A DNA stretch of 64,000 bases from Hysterangium stoloniferum (taxonomy: Eukaryota; Basidiomycota; Agaricomycetes; Hysterangiales; Hysterangiaceae): NCBI GenBank assembly GCA_015178975.1, contig WHVD01000013.1:806001-870000 (forward strand). The letters are read 5' to 3'. Positions 23,424 through 36,131 of the stretch are shown one piece after another. A program made the position numbers and the translations under genes. The notes beneath the pieces are model-generated. The model was not told the origin of the DNA. It ran no database searches and worked only from the letters and a program-made list of their open reading frames with translations. The first letter of the stretch is position 1. Each line of letters opens with the position of its first letter.

Positions 23424-23634
23424 ATGCTGAAAACTATGGCGGTGAAGCCAACAAAATCGGCAATTAACAGGGAACTACTGACGCTATAGTAGATATTACA
23501 GTTGTGGTGGTGGTGATAATTGAGAAAGGTGCTGGCAACTCTAGACGCTAAAAGGTAACTGATTGAGACGAGTCACGACGTGTCACTCGAATTCGTTAGA
23601 CTCGTTTGGTCATTCCCTACTACCCGATTCTGCA
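23424..23634. promoter_or_regulatory. 211-bp divergent promoter, SEC4 / SDO1
   Basis: Separates two start codons on opposite strands. It contains a GTGGTGGTGGTGAT stretch near 23502-23517 and an imperfect palindrome, GTCACGACGTGTCAC, near 23572-23586. No established factor site is claimed. Confidence 0.45.
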
Positions 23635-24655
23635 ATGCCCATCAACCAGCCTTCGAATCAGATAAAGTAGGCTCAAACAGCGTTTGTTGTAATATCGGCT
23701 CTGAATGTAATATATCAGGCTCACAAATGTCTCTATAGTCCGGTTGAAGAAAGGTGGGAAACGTTTTGAGGTGGGTGGCATTTTGCAAGCTGTGAGGTTA
23801 ACAAGTAAAGCTCATCTGGACTGTGCTAGATTGCATGTTACAAGAACAAAGTGCAAGAGTGGAGAAGTGGAGTTGAGACGGACTTGGATGATGTGTTGCA
23901 GATCAGCAGTGTCTTTATGAATGTGTCCAAGGGCGAGGTTGCGAAAGCCAATGACCTTCAGAAGGCGTTTGGTACATTAGAGGTGAATGATGTCATAAAC
24001 GAGGTGTGTTAATATTGTTTTTCTTGGGTTTTGCATTCGTTAACTAGGCATGAAGATTCTGAAGAAGGGTGAAATGCAAGTGGGTGAAAAGGAGCGTGCA
24101 CATGAGCTCGGCAATTTATGGCGGGATATTGCAACTCAAGTGGCAGGAAAATGCGTAGACCCTGCTACACAACGGCCGTACCCTGTGGGAATGATCGAGA
24201 AAGCGATGACGGAGGCAGGATTTAGCATCAAGCAGGGGAAAAATGCGAAGAGCCAGGTGCGCAGATCCTTCGTATATACGGGCATATCTCCTTATGGTTT
24301 TACAGGTATTAGATTGCATCAGATTGTTGCAAAGCAGCTCGACGCTTCCCATCCAACGTGCACGGATGCGGTTAAGAGTCACGATTCCGACTGTGGACAA
24401 AGAGCGTCTTAGAACCCGTATTTTAGACGGTGCAGAGATGGTCGAGAATGAAGATGATGGTGAGGCAGACTGGGTAGTAGTAAGTATCTTGTACCTTTCC
24501 GATATGATGGTAATCTGATTCCTATTGCACAGACTCTCCTCATTGACCCAGGCCAATTTCGCGTTCTTAATGATCTTGTTCAAAAAGAAGTCAAAGGCAA
24601 AGGTCGTATCGAAACCCTCACTTTTGCCGCCACAGCTGCTACAATATCTACTTAG
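23635..24655 (+). CDS. SDO1: ribosome maturation protein SDO1 (SBDS homologue)
   Basis: Works with the GTPase Efl1 to release Tif6/eIF6 from pre-60S ribosomes in the cytoplasm. ATG 23635 starts [11 protein letters not shown]. Three early introns give [22 protein letters not shown], the conserved N-terminal FYSH domain. The second exon block reads [19 protein letters not shown] (about 23850-23905), followed by [18 protein letters not shown] (about 24055-24105) and the helical domain [13 protein letters not shown]. The C-terminal ferredoxin-like domain includes [10 protein letters not shown] and [18 protein letters not shown], ending at TAG 24653-24655. All three SBDS domains are present and total length is near the family norm of about 250 residues. 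It is convergent with ALG1, 120 bp away. Confidence 0.96.
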
Positions 24656-24775
24656 TTCCGCGGACTATTTCTTACTACATTGTATTAACATTACTTGTTT
24701 GTGTTAATTAATGTTGTAAATACACATGCATATTATTACTACTGAACTTTATTCCACAATAACTCTTCAAGACGG

Positions 24776-26645
24776 CTATTCGAACCCAATCTCGCGCGTG
24801 ACAATGGGTCGCAAAACGTGATCCCAATTTTCAGACCAACAACACCAATCCCACTCAGATTTGTTGCTGGTGAAGAAGGAGCGAAGTGAGGCGAGGCGAG
24901 GTGCTTTAGAGAAAGAAGCGAGAGTTGACTGGGGAGGTTGTCAAAATGGTTGAAAAGGGGTTTGACGGAGTGGAACTTACAATTAGATGCGTCGCCAGCT
25001 CATCCGAATTGTGAAACACAAGGCCATTCTTTCCTTCAATGACGAGTTCGTTGAGACTATTTTCAATGGTCAATGGAGGAAGCAAGAACCGTCTCATTCC
25101 ACGCACCACTTGAAGTCATAGGCGATTACTGGGAGATCACAACCAAACATGTCCACAATTTTCATAGGTAGATCTAATCCTGAGGAACTCGTGTGCAGTG
25201 ATATACCCAAGTCTGCCGCACCCAGAAGTAGTGGATAGTCTTCTGGTTCGAGCCAAACACTGCGACAACGGACATACTCCCAAGGTTCTTTCTCCTCTAA
25301 ATCTAACATTTTCTCCATGTAAAAATCACGTAGTGGACCCTTACCGGTCACAATTACTAGTAATCTTGGGAGGGGATTCTTCCCTGTTTGGGCGCGTTCA
25401 CGTGCTTGCTGCTCGTAATGCAGAAGTCCGGTGAGCAATATGCTGAAATCTTCGTCATCTGTCCAACTAGTACTTGATACAGCCAGTGCAGGGCGATCCG
25501 GGCGCAATATGTGCAGGGGAGAGGAAGGGTATATGGACTCTGGAGTGGATGGTGATGGTGAGTTTGTGAGGGTCGTGAAAGGCGTCGATATGGGAAATGT
25601 GTACGACGGAAAGAAATCTTCCACGGGTGGATTCAAAGTATCTAGAATGCGAAGGAAGAGCTGTGAGAATCGAGTGTTAGAATGGTGTGATTGGGCTACA
25701 AAGCAGGGTATATACATCATGGACTTCCGAGGGTAAACAGGAACGGAAGTGTGAGGGCGGGCGATCGTGTAATACGATTTTAAAACCTCTTCGGAGCTGA
25801 TAAATATCAAGGCTAATGGTGTTTTCCGACATACTTACTGAAGATCCCACTCTTTCATAAGATAATCTCTCATAGCATGCGTCACGAATAAATGCGCATA
25901 TGCAGATCGGCCGAACGTCTTTTCGAAGCTGATCATTCGTTAAAATATCTCCGTAAAGGCTATGAGTGCACATACAACTTTGAAAACCTGACCAGGATAT
26001 TGTTTTGCCCGAGCTTGAGCGCAAGAATTGAATATCCGAGGTTGTGCCAATCAATGATAATTTTTGAACCTCTGAGTTTTCCCACTAGCCAAACGAGCGC
26101 GAGGGTGGGGATGCTAGGCGGGTTCTTGCTGAACAATTTTGATCAGAATTACAGCAGTTACGCCTTGGGAGTGGGCAGACCTGGACTAGAATGAACTGCG
26201 GGGGTTGCCTGAGGCCATAGAAGAGTGCATAAAGAATCGTTATGAGTTGAAATGAGACTTTCAAGGGTGCGAGAAATAGAAAAAGCTTGCGGGGGAGCTT
26301 AGATATGAACGATGGTGGCTCTGGAAGGTAAAAGAAGCGGATTCTGGGAAGTGTGAGCAATACTGGAACAACACGAGAGCCTGACAGCATTTGAATTGAT
26401 AGAATGTACGTACTGCACACTGAATGCTACTTACCTTTATATCCTATAATATAAGTCTCAAAGTCGTTTTGTGCAAAGCTCTGAGCGTGATACATGATGC
26501 GAGGGCTACGGCCGATATCACCCAGAACGACGACGGCGACAGAGCGACGGAGAGGGGGGCCATCATACCTGACGCGAAGAACTAGCCATACAGTTAATAC
26601 GACAAGGAGAGTCACTACTGCCTGGGACAGTATCAACCAGTTCAT
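24776..26645 (-). CDS. ALG1: chitobiosyldiphosphodolichol beta-mannosyltransferase ALG1
   Basis: Adds the first mannose to GlcNAc2-PP-dolichol on the cytosolic face of the ER in N-glycan assembly. ATG 26645 opens a signal-anchor helix ([19 protein letters not shown]) followed by [21 protein letters not shown], typical of ALG1. Later exons give [13 protein letters not shown] (about 26030-26070), [14 protein letters not shown] (about 25845-25890), HDRPPSHF (about 25770-25795), [19 protein letters not shown] (about 25315-25370) and the nucleotide-sugar region [20 protein letters not shown] (about 25145-25205). The last exon begins after CCCCAG near 24926 and gives a C-terminus with the family ENW signature before TAG 24776-24778. 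An alternative acceptor a few bases downstream would change the frame and lose that signature. No breaks seen. Confidence 0.95.
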
Positions 26646-27120
26646 GGTTGAGGGAGAGGCTTAGGTAAGCCAATTTCTGGGCGTCTATTTTTCTTTCCTT
26701 TACACGTCCTCGCTACTAGAGTCGCCTGCATGCCTCGCACTCGTTGTTCCGGGCTTCGCAGGTGCTTGCGACGACGCAGATCATATTCTCGATGTCCAGA
26801 ATAGCATTGGGAGGCTACGTCCTCAATCGAGGAACCTGTTTTTCGCCTTATTGCTCGCTTTTCGAGATACATGTTCTTTGTTACCACCTTTGTTAAGAGA
26901 ATTTATGAAAGTCAAGCACCATGTATACTCCTAGCTTGTATAGCAATAAAATACACTGTTGGACTATGGTTGTCCGCTTATTAAGCTCATTGTTTGCAAC
27001 CCACGACGGTAGCCAGTGAAATACGTCCGAATCCGTCACCCAGCGTCACTCATGAGATTTTTCGCTGCAATTCACTGCTATAAGTAAGACCTAACACTAA
27101 CGTGTCTCAGCATATAAAGA
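26646..27120. promoter_or_regulatory. divergent promoter, ALG1 / HEM3
   Basis: 475 bp between two start codons on opposite strands, without a recognisable gene. An 81-codon minus-strand frame here is Arg-rich with no family signal and was not called. Confidence 0.5.
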
Positions 27121-28264
27121 ATGTCGGCTTCCCACCCAACTCGCAAGTCTATCGTGATCGCCTCCAGAGCATCCAAGCTCGCACAGATCCAGACCTACAT
27201 CGTTCGCGATGCACTCAAGGCCCTATACCCTGACTTGCCTTTTGAAGTGGCGTTGATGTCCACCGAGGGTGACAAAAATCAGTCTCAGGCACTCTATCTA
27301 CTCGGAGGAAAATCGCTGTGGACAAAGGAGCTCGAAGTTGCTTTGCTTGAGGACGAAGTCGATATTCTCGTCCACAGTCTGAAAGACGTACCAACCACCC
27401 TGCCCGAGGGGTGTGAGCTCGGCGCTATCCTCGAACGAGAAGACCCAGCGGATTCCTTGGTCGTAAAAAAGGACTTGCCATACAAGACTATAGAAGAACT
27501 TCCAGACGGGAGCGTGGTAGGCACAAGTAGTGTCCGGAGAGTCGCACAGTTAAAAAGAAAGTTCCCAAATTTAGTGTTTAAAGATGTTGTAAGATTATAT
27601 TATTCATACCATACTATATAACTCTGACATATTTATTCCTAGCGTGGTAACTTGTATGAATTCATACTCGTCTATCTATCCCTTCGCAATACTCACCCTG
27701 TACAGGAACACCCGTCTCGCCAAACTCGATGCACCCGACGGCGAATATGTTGCCCTAATTCTCGCCAAAGCCGGTTTAGTTCGCCTTGATTGGAATGATC
27801 GCATCTCATCCGACCTCGTTCCCCCCACTCTATATCATGCCGTCGGCCAGGCAGCGCTCGGCGTCGAGATACGTTCCAATGATACAGAAACAAAACGCAT
27901 TGTAGCCGGTCTCATTCACCATGCATCTGATATCCGTTGTCGCGCCGAACGTGCATGTCTTCGTGTTCTCGAAGGTGGTTGCAGTGTTCCCGTGGGGACT
28001 GCGACGACTCTGGATGCACACGGAAAGCTGACCATGACGGGGACTATTACGAGTTTGGCGGGTGACCGCCACGTCGAGCAGACTAGGAGTAGAGAGGTGA
28101 ATAGTGTAGAGGATGCCGAGGCGTTGGGGCAGGAAGTTGCTCTTGCCCTCATTGGGACTGGCGGAAGGGCCATCTTAGATGAAGTTGCGGCCGATAGGAC
28201 GTTGAGGCAAGATATCGGAGACAAACTATTGGGAGCACAGTCGCAGCCACAGCCACAGCCTTAG
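27121..28264 (+). CDS. HEM3: porphobilinogen deaminase (hydroxymethylbilane synthase)
   Basis: Third step of heme synthesis: joins four porphobilinogens into hydroxymethylbilane in the cytosol. ATG 27121 starts MSASHPTRKSIVIASRASKLAQ. Motifs are LMSTEGDKNQ (about 27256), ELEVALLEDEVDILVHSLKD with the catalytic Asp region (about 27331-27390), VVGTSSVRRVAQLKRKFP (about 27510-27565) and, after one intron at about 27590-27640 and a second ending just before ACACCC, NTRLAKLDAP. The dipyrromethane cofactor Cys is in EGGCSVPVG (codon 27980-27982). The C-terminal domain ends in a Gln-Pro repeat before TAG 28262-28264. Length matches the family. Confidence 0.96.
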
Positions 28265-28477
28265 AGCGTGGCGGGCGTGGCGTGTTTGTCAGGTATACAT
28301 ACGTGAAAGATGAACCGTGTCTATCTCCATCGCACTGTTGACATGAATAATATTTATGCGGTATTATCTTTTTCTTTGAATGCTGAAAAAGTTTGGAAAG
28401 TACACACGCAATAGATCTACAGGCGACACTACGCTACAAAAAAGAGACAGCAATAATAGAAATGAGAACAAAACCTA

Positions 28478-31356
28478 TTAATTCAGACCGTCTGTTGGAC
28501 CTGAAGTTCCCCACAACGTAGCAAATGTCTCTGTAACCCGAGGCCTAGCTTCCATCCTGAGTATTTTTTGTGGACGAAGACTTCCTTCCTCTATCTCCAT
28601 TTCATCGGCTTCCGCTTCCTTAAGTACACGTTTATCGGCACTTGACCCTCTTTTCTTCATAGAAAGATAATGCAAGTATTTCAGACTGTATCGTGGCATT
28701 GGAGCTCGCGCTACATCAATAGGCGGACCGGAGAACCAAAGGATCTTGCTCGTCTCGGGATCACGATCAAAATGTTTGACTATGTTTACCGACATAAGCA
28801 TCGCAATACCGCGTTATAAAACCAGAGACTCACCTGTTTCCCCCGGTAAAACTTCAATTGATGCCGATGCTCCACCAAGAGCGGTCTTTATTGACCGATC
28901 TTCTATCTTTTTCTGCTGGGACATTTGCACGGGAGGGGTAAGAACAGAGGTACTCTCGAGATTTCCAACGACATCTGGTATTGGGGTGGGTGTACCCACA
29001 AAGGTCCCATACCGCGGGCCAGCCTGGTCAGTAGCCTGGCCAGCCGCAGTCCTCCGCGGTCTCTTCCGCCCTGTTCCCCCGCCTTCAATTTTTTCTCCTT
29101 CCGCCCTTTCAATACTGTCCCCAATGCCTCCGGGACCAGAAATCATCCCACTCACAAATGGGCTAGGATACCGCTTTGGATACACTATCCGTTCAAATGG
29201 ATAAATCGGCATGAAATCGTTTTTGCGGAACTCTTCAGGAATACATGAATTCCAATTTTTTATTTTAACGAAAACACGTTCGCGGTCGTTGTAGCGGGAG
29301 TCACAGACATACAGCGGCCAACCAGGATACCAGTATGGAGGGCGTGGTCGGCCACGGACATGTTTAGCCGTGAATTGGCAGGCTATTTTTTCGATGATAT
29401 CTTCGCAAACATGATCAGCAAAGTGCCCTAGGTGAGAGTGGTTGGTTAGTATGAACTCGAAAAGGCCACCAACACTCACCCGTTTTGAATATTTCATTCT
29501 CCCAGAATTGACGGTGGCGTGGGTGTATTGTCTGGAGATGAGGGTCCTTAGTAAACATTCGCTTCAATCAAGATGTCTTACTTGTTCTGGTCTAAAATAC
29601 CAACATACAGTCAGCCCTTGCTGAGTTTTCCGAGGTCTATGAAAGGTCAGAATTCGAGAGATCATATTGCTTTCGGAAATCAGACTGACGCGTCCCCTTC
29701 TGGTGTCCACGTTTTGAAGACTTGACCAATAATTGGTTTAGCGGGTTCATCTGGGTTCATCAAATGAACCCAATCCCCCATGCGAATTGTCATCCCTTTG
29801 TATATAAGCTCATCTGTAAAAACCCTATCCTTCGTAGGTATGCGGAATGTCGTAACAGCGTGAGAGGCTTCTATAGCTTGGGAGTGTAGTGGCTTAGCAA
29901 CACCAGGTCCGGCCGTAACAGATGAGAAATTAGACGTTGTATGCGGGATGGAATTAGGGAACGGTGGCGAGGTCAAAAGATGATACACTCGCTGCATAGG
30001 TGCCCGAATGCTTCAGTAATGGACAAACGACACAGCTCGCATGCTACTTACCTGAAGCAATATGCATTTTCCATAACCTTCCGAACCGGTGGCATACCAA
30101 CGTCGCCCTTTTTGAAATAGTCGGCCCAAGTCTTGATCAAATTCACGGGGAAGAGTGTAGTGTTGTGAACGCGCGCGTTCCTATGATAGTGTAAGCTGGG
30201 AATTGATATATAAACTCTCCAGGCTGTTCAATCCGTACCTCTATGATATCAAAGGAAAGCTGTTCCTGTAAAGAACTGCATTATACACCCGTAGGCCTTT
30301 TACACCAATCGTACGCACATTAGATGGTAGATCTTTGATTACTGCATCTTCCGGTATCTTCTGGAGTGACAACCATGGATGTTGGTTGCTACGTAAATCA
30401 GCAAAGAGAGGGGCCATATAATGTTGCACTCACGAGGATGTCTTATAATTTTTAAGAAGTGTAAGAATTTCGATATACTTATTAATTAGATCCTATGACA
30501 AACCCACATTAGAATTAACTAGGGGAAAAACAAAGAAGGCTTACCCCAGAAACATCTTCCATCCACCCTTTATCATGGCCGCCTTCCCAGCGAGGAAGAC
30601 CTCTTTCTAGCTGCCGGATGATTTCAGCACTCTCTTCATCTCGAGCCGCAAACTCCCAGCTATGTGATTCGACTTCGTTCTCTTGCGGTTCTGGAGACAT
30701 GTCGCCGTCTTCATCAGCAATACCTTGCGTCTGTGTGGTATGTACCGTGGAAGCCTGCGAAGTCCTTTTTGCTGGCGGGACAATGATACTAGTTGATGCT
30801 CTCGATGGACTTTCTGACACGGTCAAGGGCTGCCTTTTAGATATAGCTATAGCGGGGGACTGTTGAGTGGCCGTAACTGGCGGAGAAGGCGGTGGTGGTG
30901 TAGGCAAGGCGGAGTTGCTTTTCCATGTCTCTTCTAACACGCCCTTCTTCCAAGGTTAGACACGATCATATCCAATAATAAGCTGGAACAAACCTTTAAC
31001 GTGCTGGCGTCTCTCGCTATCTGGCTCCCTTGTTCATTATAGTGCAACGCGTTTGCAAATACGAGCATGAGATCATCGTACACGAGCAAACTATCTTTAT
31101 ATTTTCCCTTCTCGACACCTGTCCGAATACCAAGAAGACAGCGCGGTTCAGGTATAACCTATTGGAAGATATAGGAAAATAAGGTCACAGAGAATATGAG
31201 AAACATTTGAAATAATACTTTGTAGTATTCTGGCCAAGTATCTCTATCGACCAACTCCATAAACATGTCGCATATTTTTCGGCGACTTTTGGTTACAGAA
31301 CAAATAGTTTGTATCACATCTTCAATAGCACGCTTTTGAAGTGGAGAGATGGCCAT
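28478..31356 (-). CDS. bromodomain + BAH protein, RSC1/RSC2-like chromatin remodeler subunit
   Basis: Likely subunit of an RSC/PBAF-class SWI/SNF remodeler that reads acetylated histone tails. ATG 31356 gives MAISPLQKRAIEDVIQTIC, then a bromodomain across two introns (FMELVDRDTWPEYYKVIPEP; YDDLMLVFANALHYNEQGSQI, about 31020-31300). A long Ser/Pro-rich acidic linker follows (about 30515-30940). The section FDQDLGRLFQKGRRWYATG (about 30080-30145) leads into the BAH domain: KGMTIRMGDWVHLMNPDEP, then VCWYFRPEQT, then RQFWENEIFKTGHFADHVCE (about 29390-29850). Next comes YNDRERVFVKIKNWNSCIPE and a basic, low-complexity C-terminus, stop at 28478. Yeast Rsc1/2 carry two bromodomains; I recognise only one clearly here. 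The start codon is 117 bp from that of CAND1. Confidence 0.88.
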
Positions 31357-31473
31357 CAAAAGGAATTGTACCAAAGGAAAGTCACGTGCCACGCGGTTCT
31401 TATCTAATTCACTCACTCCTGAGTCCGCCACAAGTACCTGAGTCTGAAACCCACCTCGACTACTTAACAGCCA
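31357..31473. promoter_or_regulatory. 117-bp divergent promoter with CACGTG box, RSC1-like / CAND1
   Basis: Very short interval between two divergent start codons. It contains GTCACGTG at 31381-31388, a match to the CBF1-type consensus RTCACRTG. The box is 25 bp from the RSC1-like ATG and 85 bp from the CAND1 ATG. Binding by a bHLH factor is inferred only from the motif. Confidence 0.6.
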
Positions 31474-34400
31474 ATGAGCAAGATATACATCATGAATGGT
31501 CTGATGGAAAAGGTGAACCCCCAGATTATTTTCCATGGAATTGTTACTTATCTTTGACAAGATGACCTCGCCTGACCAAGATTTCCGGTATGTTTGTGTT
31601 AACCAATACGATCTCGGCTTTCTAAGTTTGATCTTCTCCTGATATTTAGGTATATGGCTTTGAATGATCTTATGAGTCAAGTCAAATCCGATCCTACCAG
31701 TCTCACCGGAGACGAGAACGTGGAACGCAAAGTCTTGCAGCATGTCCTCCAGCTAGTCCAAGATAAGATTTCAGAAGTAAAGAATCAGGCCGTTAAATGG
31801 TAGCCCATATACATCATTAATATATTATGGTGTCTTATATTTTTGATGGCAGTCTGGGTCAATTGATCAAGATTATTCGAGAGGCCCAGATAAACTTTGT
31901 TGTCGATTCACTCATTGATTTTTCAGGCAGCCAGGAAGAAGAATTGAGGGATATTGCAAGCTTAGGTTAGCCTTCTGCTAATATCCGTGAGATTGGATGT
32001 GCTTCACACTTCACATAGCGTTGAAAACCGTCACTTCGGAAATACCTCAGGACAGCGCGCTTGCTGTTACAGCATGCGCCAGACTTGCTCCAAAACTTCT
32101 TGCTCAACTACGAGCTGTAAGTGTTATCTGTTTGATTTGACGTTATTTTGACTGGCTTTTCATAGCCGTCCACTCCGCCTGAGACTTTGCTGGAAACGCT
32201 ATCAATTCTTTCCATTCTTATATCTCGGTTCCCCACTCACATGGCATCAATGAATCTGCAGCCACCACCTGTACAGGTAATGATTCCATTGCTCGAGCAT
32301 GGGCGGCCTGCAGTGCGCAAGAAGGCCATTGTGACACTAGGCAAGTCGTTATTTGAGACATATACTACTGGAGCTCATAGACCCTACAGCTCAATTCCTC
32401 CCTAGTTCCTCTCCAGAAGTTGCGAATCATTTGTTACGAAATGTAATTGTCTCATCGTTAGACGCTGCGACTCCGGCAGCAATGCAGCGTACGACAATTC
32501 AGTTGTTGGGTGCCATCGCAAGATTCTCTCCACAGATAATCTCCTCCGTCCTTGGGGAAGTAGTGCCATGCATTCTCAAAGCTGCTTCTCAAGACGATGA
32601 TGAGCAAAAGGAAAGCAGCCTTCAGGTATAAATTTTTATCACTACTGCTATGTGACATTGAAATATTATCCAGGCATTAGAAACACTTGTTCTAAGATGC
32701 CCATCCGAAATAACCCCATTTCTGAATCAGACTATCTCAATTGGTGTGACCTTGATTAAATATGACCCTGTATGCTTTTCTTTTTTCACTCCTTTTTTCC
32801 ACCTAAAGCATGTGGAAATTTACCACAGAATTATGCTGGCGATGACGACGATGAGGATGCTGATATGGACAATGGTGACGATGAAGATGATGCCGAACTC
32901 GATGATGAGTCAGTTCATCAGCTAATGTACTATTCACGCAGATTTACTTTTTTAAACCAGATACTCCGACGATGAAGATACATCTTATAAGATTCGTCGT
33001 TCTGCAACCAAACTGCTTTCGTCAGTTATTGGCACCCGACCGGAACTTCTGATAGCCCTCTATAAGTCTGTATCACCCGTTCTCATTTCTCGGTTTAATG
33101 ATCGCGAAGAAAGCGTTAAGCTTGAGATCTGGGGAACGTATTCTGTTTTAGTTACGCAAACTGGTGTTTATGGGGGACAGTTGAAAGATCTCGACGCATC
33201 CTCCCCAACTGTAGGCAAACGAAAACGAGAAGAAGAGGGAGAAATGGATATCGAAGAAAGTCCGTATACCTTACTGCGTGCGCAAGTCCCGTCCCTTTCG
33301 AAAAGACTGTTGAAGCAGCTTCAAGCACCTAAGACATCTCCAGCTACGCTCCAAGCCGGATTCGGTCTCCTTCTGACACTACTTACAGTTCTTCCCGGAT
33401 GCCTGTCTAGTCAAGTGGTTTCACTCGTTACCACAACAAAGACGGTCTTATCGCAGCCACCGACGACCGGCACCTCAGCCTTACACGTCACAGCCATTTC
33501 TTTCATAGCGCTTTTCTTCGCGACACATCCGTCATCCACATTTACCGCATCTCTACCTTTGATAATTCCCTCCATAATAGCATCCATGCGAGAAAGGCAC
33601 CCTCGAGTTGCTGCTGAAGCTTTCCGCGCTTTCTCTGCCCTTTTAACCTCTCTAAAACCTGTAAAACCTGTTGATTGGACGGATAGTATCTACGCAGAGG
33701 CAGTACACCGACTGAAAACCAACGATACCGACTCGGAAGTGCGTGAATGTGCAAGCGAACTCATTGCAGACCTATGGGTGTCTGCTCCAGAGGCTGTCAG
33801 ACACAAGGGTGGCCAAGAATGGCAGGCACTGTTGAAATCTGGAGGTAGGACGGAGGGCCCCGTCAAAGTTATACAGCGGGTTTCGCTGGAAGCAGATGTC
33901 GACGATCTGTGGGTCAACGGATGTATCGAGTGGGTCTCAAACGTCCTCAAAAAAAGGGGCAGAGCAGGCAAGCTGGATGCTTTTGTTACTCTAAACAGTT
34001 TGATTGGAAAGTGCGTATGGAATCCAATTAGGTATAGATGAAATCTAATGTTTTGAAAGATACAAGTCTGGCATACCGACCGATTTGGCCCCGCACTTAA
34101 TACCTCAACTGGGTTTATACTTAACAACTACTGACATAGCTCTTCTATCGCAATCACTGATCACGCTCACTATCCTTCTCCAATGCTCTCCTGCTTCGTC
34201 CTTCCCTGAAATCGAGAGGTCTGTTTTAAAAGACATTTATCCACTTGCTCATTCCCCGCTTGTTTCTGGCGCATCTCTCGATGCTCTTCTTGGATTTTTT
34301 GGTGCTCTTGTCGAAGCCGATGTACAAATTGCATCTCATGTCGTTCCTGGCTTAGTTACGTCCTTGAAAAAGGCAAACGCTGGCGAAGCCGTTCCAGCCA

Positions 34401-36044
34401 ATGTAGCGAAAGTTGTCAGTCGTGTCGTCCGAAGTCAAATGTCTGTAGCTGCAGGGATGATCGCTGAATTTTCGAAGTCATTAAAGGTAGGTTGGTTCCT
34501 GACCAACTTTGCAGGACATAAATCTCATATTAAATATCTCAGGCTGGCTCGAAAGCTCAAGAAGCACAAATACTGCTTAGTCTTCTAGTGTTAGGTGAAT
34601 TAGGTCGTTTCATGTGAGATATTTTTATGGGCATTATACTATTTAATTGAGCCCTTCATAGCGACATGACTTTGCAGCATGATGTATTCAACATCTCGAT
34701 TTCGATGTTGGCATCGGATTCCGAGAATGTGCGCACAGCTGCAGCATTCGCTGTCGGTAAGATCTCCGATTTTGATAATCTTCCATACATATGACCCTAT
34801 TGGGTTACAGGCAACATGACTATTGGCAACATACATCACTTTCTTCCTCCTGTTATCAATCTCGTTCAAACTAACAACGAGAAGCAGTTGCTGGCGCTCC
34901 ATGCCTTGAAAGAGGTACACATCGTCTTTTGCTTTCTATTAATCAACTTTTTATGAGTTTTAGGTTGTCAGCAATTGTTCTGTCGCGCAGTTGGAAAATG
35001 TGGCAGACGCCCTCTGGGTGCCTCTATTCAAAAATTCCGAGAATTCTGACGAAGCTACCCGTAATGTGGCTGCTGCTTGTCTCGGAAAGCTCACAACGAC
35101 CAATCCTTCAAAGTATTTACCTCAATTGCAGGTATGTCTCAATTGTCAATCCTCGACGATGTGTCCTTTAGCATCTGCTTATCCATCAAGGCGCGCCTTC
35201 GGGACCCATCGCCATCAGTAAGAGCAACTGTTGTTTCCGCAATACGCTATACCTTTGCCGATACGGCAAGGTCTTATGATGAATTACTCGCTCCCCTTAT
35301 TACGGAGTTTCTGTCTCTGATTTTGGATGAGGACCTGGTAAACCACATGCTGATATCAATGTTGCAAATCTAATCCTTTTTGCTAGAATGTGCGACGTTT
35401 GTCACTCTCGGCGCTCAACGCTGCAGCTCGTAACAAGCCGCACCTCATCCGTGAACACCTTGGAGCCATCCTACCCCACCTTTATGAACAAACGGTTGTG
35501 AACACCGCGTTGATCAGAATGGTACAGATGGGTCCATGGCAACACAAAGTCGACGACGGTTTGGAGGTCCGTAAGACTGCCTATGAGACGATGTACACGT
35601 TGGTGAGCCCGTTTGTAATGGAATTTCTATAATGGGTACTGAATCATGACGAATTAGCTGGACACATGTCTCAACAAGCTTGATCTGCATGCATTCTTTG
35701 CCAGGGTGTCTGCAGGGCTTGCTGATGAATCAGATGAGATCAAAGTATTATGTCATATGATGCTTTTCCGTCTCTCCCAGGTTGCGCCAACGACTCTCGC
35801 ACAACGCCTGGACGAGATAACACCTGAACTTGAGAAGACCATGCAAGGAGCCGCCGTTACCAAGGACACCGTCAAGCAAGATCTCGAACGTACCGCCGAA
35901 CTGCAACGTAGTGCTCTCAGAGCCATTGCTGCCCTTAGCAAAATCAACAACCCTGGCTTTGCGCCTAAATTTGAGGCTTGCGTCGAGAATATCCGCAAGT
36001 CACCTTGGGCAACAGAGTTCGGGGAGCTGGCTATCAAAGCCTGA
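31474..36044 (+). CDS. CAND1: CAND1/TIP120, cullin exchange factor
   Basis: HEAT-repeat protein that binds unneddylated cullin-RING cores and swaps their substrate receptors. The first exon is MSKIYIMNGLMEK (ATG 31474), spliced to MTSPDQDFRYMALNDLM, the conserved CAND1 N-terminus. HEAT repeats run through the protein. An acidic stretch DDDDEDADMDNGDDEDD (about 32840-32895) matches the acidic loop after the N-terminal repeats. Near the end, MGPWQHKVDDGLEVRKTAYE (about 35527-35590) is the family signature. Stop is TGA 36042-36044 after EFGELAIKA. One intron (32341-32399) has a GC donor that is required to read VTLAQFLPSSSPE. About 1,250 residues, normal for the family. Convergent with PUT1 (87 bp between stops). 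Confidence 0.96.
32341..32399 (+). other. GC-AG intron in CAND1
   Basis: Exon end CTAG is followed by GCAAGT, the strong consensus seen at GC donors, and the intron ends CTACAG at 32399. This junction yields T-L-A-Q-F-L-P, matching CAND1 proteins. The nearby GT (32345) leaves the wrong phase. Confidence 0.75.
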
Positions 36045-36131
36045 ATCGGAACTTTGTAGTTTGATAGTACAATAGCAATATTAAAGAGGGTGTATAATCC
36101 ATAGTCCCTAATTAAAATGACTTCATGACCT

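Noticed and set aside
26642..26887. Arg-rich 81-codon minus-strand frame upstream of ALG1
   Set aside because: No homology signal; it overlaps the ALG1 start region and the divergent promoter.
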